A program made the position numbers and the translations under genes. Below, piece after piece: positions 5,531 through 6,601 of a stretch of DNA of 6,601 bases. Each line of letters opens with the position of its first letter. Positions within the stretch are counted from its first letter, which is position 1. Source of the stretch: Acidobacteriota bacterium (lineage in GTDB: Bacteria > Acidobacteriota > Terriglobia > UBA7540); NCBI GenBank assembly GCA_021784615.1, contig JAJYHU010000046.1, forward strand, positions 1 through 6,601, given 5' to 3'. Below the pieces are notes generated by a model, which saw only the letters and a program-made list of their open reading frames with translations, did not search any database and was not told the DNA's origin.

Positions 5531-6601
5531 AAACCTTACAGAAAAGCGGAGGGTGCGATCGGCCGGCCGGAATTCTCCCGGCTCGCCTTTTACGAAGACC
5601 GCCATCTGCGCATGCCTCCTTTCAGCCGCAACCCTTGGGGGAATTTCACCTGGCATCTGGATTCGCAGCTGCGAGATCACAGTCCGCCCGGCATTAACCG
5701 GCGCCGCTATCGGATTGCCCCGCCAAGGCATCCTTGCCTATGCGCTCGGCGCCGTTCGCACGCCGTTCGGTTGGACTCATGGGCATTGGACCGACACGCT
5801 GGCGGTTGCAGCCGTTCTGGTCCTCCTTTCAATACTCTGGGCCGAAATCCTGCGGCGGCGCGTCCGCACGCAAACAAAACTCCTTCAGGAGTGGGCGCGG
5901 CGCGAAGTCGCACTCAAAGAAAAGTACGAGGAGCTTTTTGAAAACGCCTATGACGTCATCTTCACCCTGGACCTGGATGGAAAAGTAACTTCCATCAACA
6001 AAGCGGCCGAAAAACTCACCGGATTCACGCGCAACGAAGCTCTCGGAACCGGCATTATGCAGTTCATCGCCGAAGATTACCGGGAGCTGGCCCAAATGAC
6101 CCTCAACCAGAAGCTGGAAGACCGCGCGCCAAACACCACCTATCTGGAGATCTGCAGGAAAGACGGCTGCCGCGTGCCGCTCGAAGTCAACAGCCGCCTC
6201 ATTTATGAGAACGGGACGCCCATCGGCGTGCAGGGGATCGCTCGCGACATTGCCGAGCGGAAAGAAGCCGAAGCAATCATCAAGAGGAGCGCGGAACAGG
6301 TCCGCCTTCTCCTCGAGTCCACCGCCGAAGGAATCTACGGGCTGGACCTGAACGGTAAATGCACGTTCTGTAACGCTGCCGCAATACGGATTCTCGGATA
6401 TGCCAGATCTAGCGACCTTCTCGGCAAAGAGATCCACGCTCTCATCCATCACACACGGCCAGACGGCGCCCCTTACCCGGCCGAGGAATGCCGGATTCAT
6501 GAGGCCCACACGCGGGGAGCCCGGACCCACTGCGAAAGCGAGGTCTTTTGGCGGCGTGATGGAAGCAACTTCCCGGTTGAGTACTGGTCTTATCCAGTCC
6601 A
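5523..6601 (+). CDS. membrane-anchored multi-PAS sensor protein, 3' end beyond window (probable histidine kinase)
   Basis: The frame stays open to the right edge, so only about 359 N-terminal residues are visible. Numbering from a TTG at 5523, a basic N-terminus precedes a first hydrophobic helix (about 26-47) and a short extracytoplasmic loop. A second helix (about 92-110) ends in LRRRVRTQTK, followed by a coiled linker. PAS domain 1 (about 137-250) contains YEELFENAYDVIFTLDLDG and ends with GIARDIAERKEAE, as in PAC motifs. PAS domain 2 (about 258 onward) contains LLLESTAEGIYGLDLNG and FWRRDGSNFPVEYWSYP. Such proteins usually continue into a kinase domain, which cannot be seen here. No in-frame ATG precedes the PAS domains. 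The TTG overlaps the regulator's stop by 8 bases and has AAAGG (5513-5517) five bases upstream. The alternative GTG at 5553 directly abuts GGAGG with no spacer. The start is therefore uncertain. The overlap suggests translational coupling. Confidence 0.8.
   Translation, partial: MSRNLTEKRRVRSAGRNSPGSPFTKTAICACLLSAATLGGISPGIWIRSCEITVRPALTGAAIGLPRQGILAYALGAVRTPFGWTHGHWTDTLAVAAVLVLLSILWAEILRRRVRTQTKLLQEWARREVALKEKYEELFENAYDVIFTLDLDGKVTSINKAAEKLTGFTRNEALGTGIMQFIAEDYRELAQMTLNQKLEDRAPNTTYLEICRKDGCRVPLEVNSRLIYENGTPIGVQGIARDIAERKEAEAIIKRSAEQVRLLLESTAEGIYGLDLNGKCTFCNAAAIRILGYARSSDLLGKEIHALIHHTRPDGAPYPAEECRIHEAHTRGARTHCESEVFWRRDGSNFPVEYWSYPV

Noticed and set aside
4991..5731. Antisense frame (246 codons) across the response regulator
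   Set aside because: It is a shadow of a gene with intact receiver residues and has no homology-like features of its own.
5612..5941. Plus-strand 109-codon ATG frame near the start of the membrane sensor
   Set aside because: It is Arg/His/Pro-rich and out of frame with the PAS domains; the frame containing the helices has natural codon use through the same bases.
5829..6530. Antisense frame (233 codons) across the PAS sensor
   Set aside because: The plus-strand frame encodes two clear PAS domains; the antisense translation has no motif support.

Overview
This 6.6 kb window is a bacterial chromosomal segment, about 60% G+C by eye in the genes, with a distinctly A-rich non-coding left end. 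Protein style suggests Acidobacteriota or a similar soil bacterium: a double-AMIN envelope protein, a soluble GAF-PAS hybrid kinase, a response regulator with a four-cysteine tail, and a PAS sensor. This placement is an inference from recalled family resemblance and is tentative. No mobile element, CRISPR array, tRNA or rRNA gene was recognised.

Layout. Bases 1-358 are non-coding. They hold an A-rich block of short direct repeats with DnaA-box-like 9-mers, a nested inverted repeat, and a near-consensus sigma70-type promoter (TTGACA, 17 bp, TATATT). The promoter faces a 454-aa exported protein (359-1723) with two AMIN domains and a C-terminal segment resembling the pilus/secretion protein PilP. 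A convergent gene on the minus strand (1777-2358) encodes a CxxC thioredoxin-fold protein of the peroxiredoxin-like group. It has a strong ribosome-binding site and a small palindrome near its putative promoter. A 368-base stretch (2404-2771) without a convincing gene follows.

The right half is a signalling operon on the plus strand. First is a soluble hybrid histidine kinase (GAF-PAS-HisKA-HATPase-REC, 2772-4865). After 26 bases comes a response regulator whose C-terminus is a CxxC-x29-CxxC module instead of a DNA-binding domain (4892-5530). Overlapping its end is a membrane-anchored multi-PAS sensor (from about 5523, running off the right edge). The three probably form a phosphorelay in which the cytosolic kinase and the membrane sensor share or feed the stand-alone regulator. 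No output gene is visible inside the window.

No wholly new system can be demonstrated. The best leads are the uncharacterised cysteine tail on the response regulator, the AMIN-AMIN-PilP-like architecture, and the origin-like repeat cluster at the left end.
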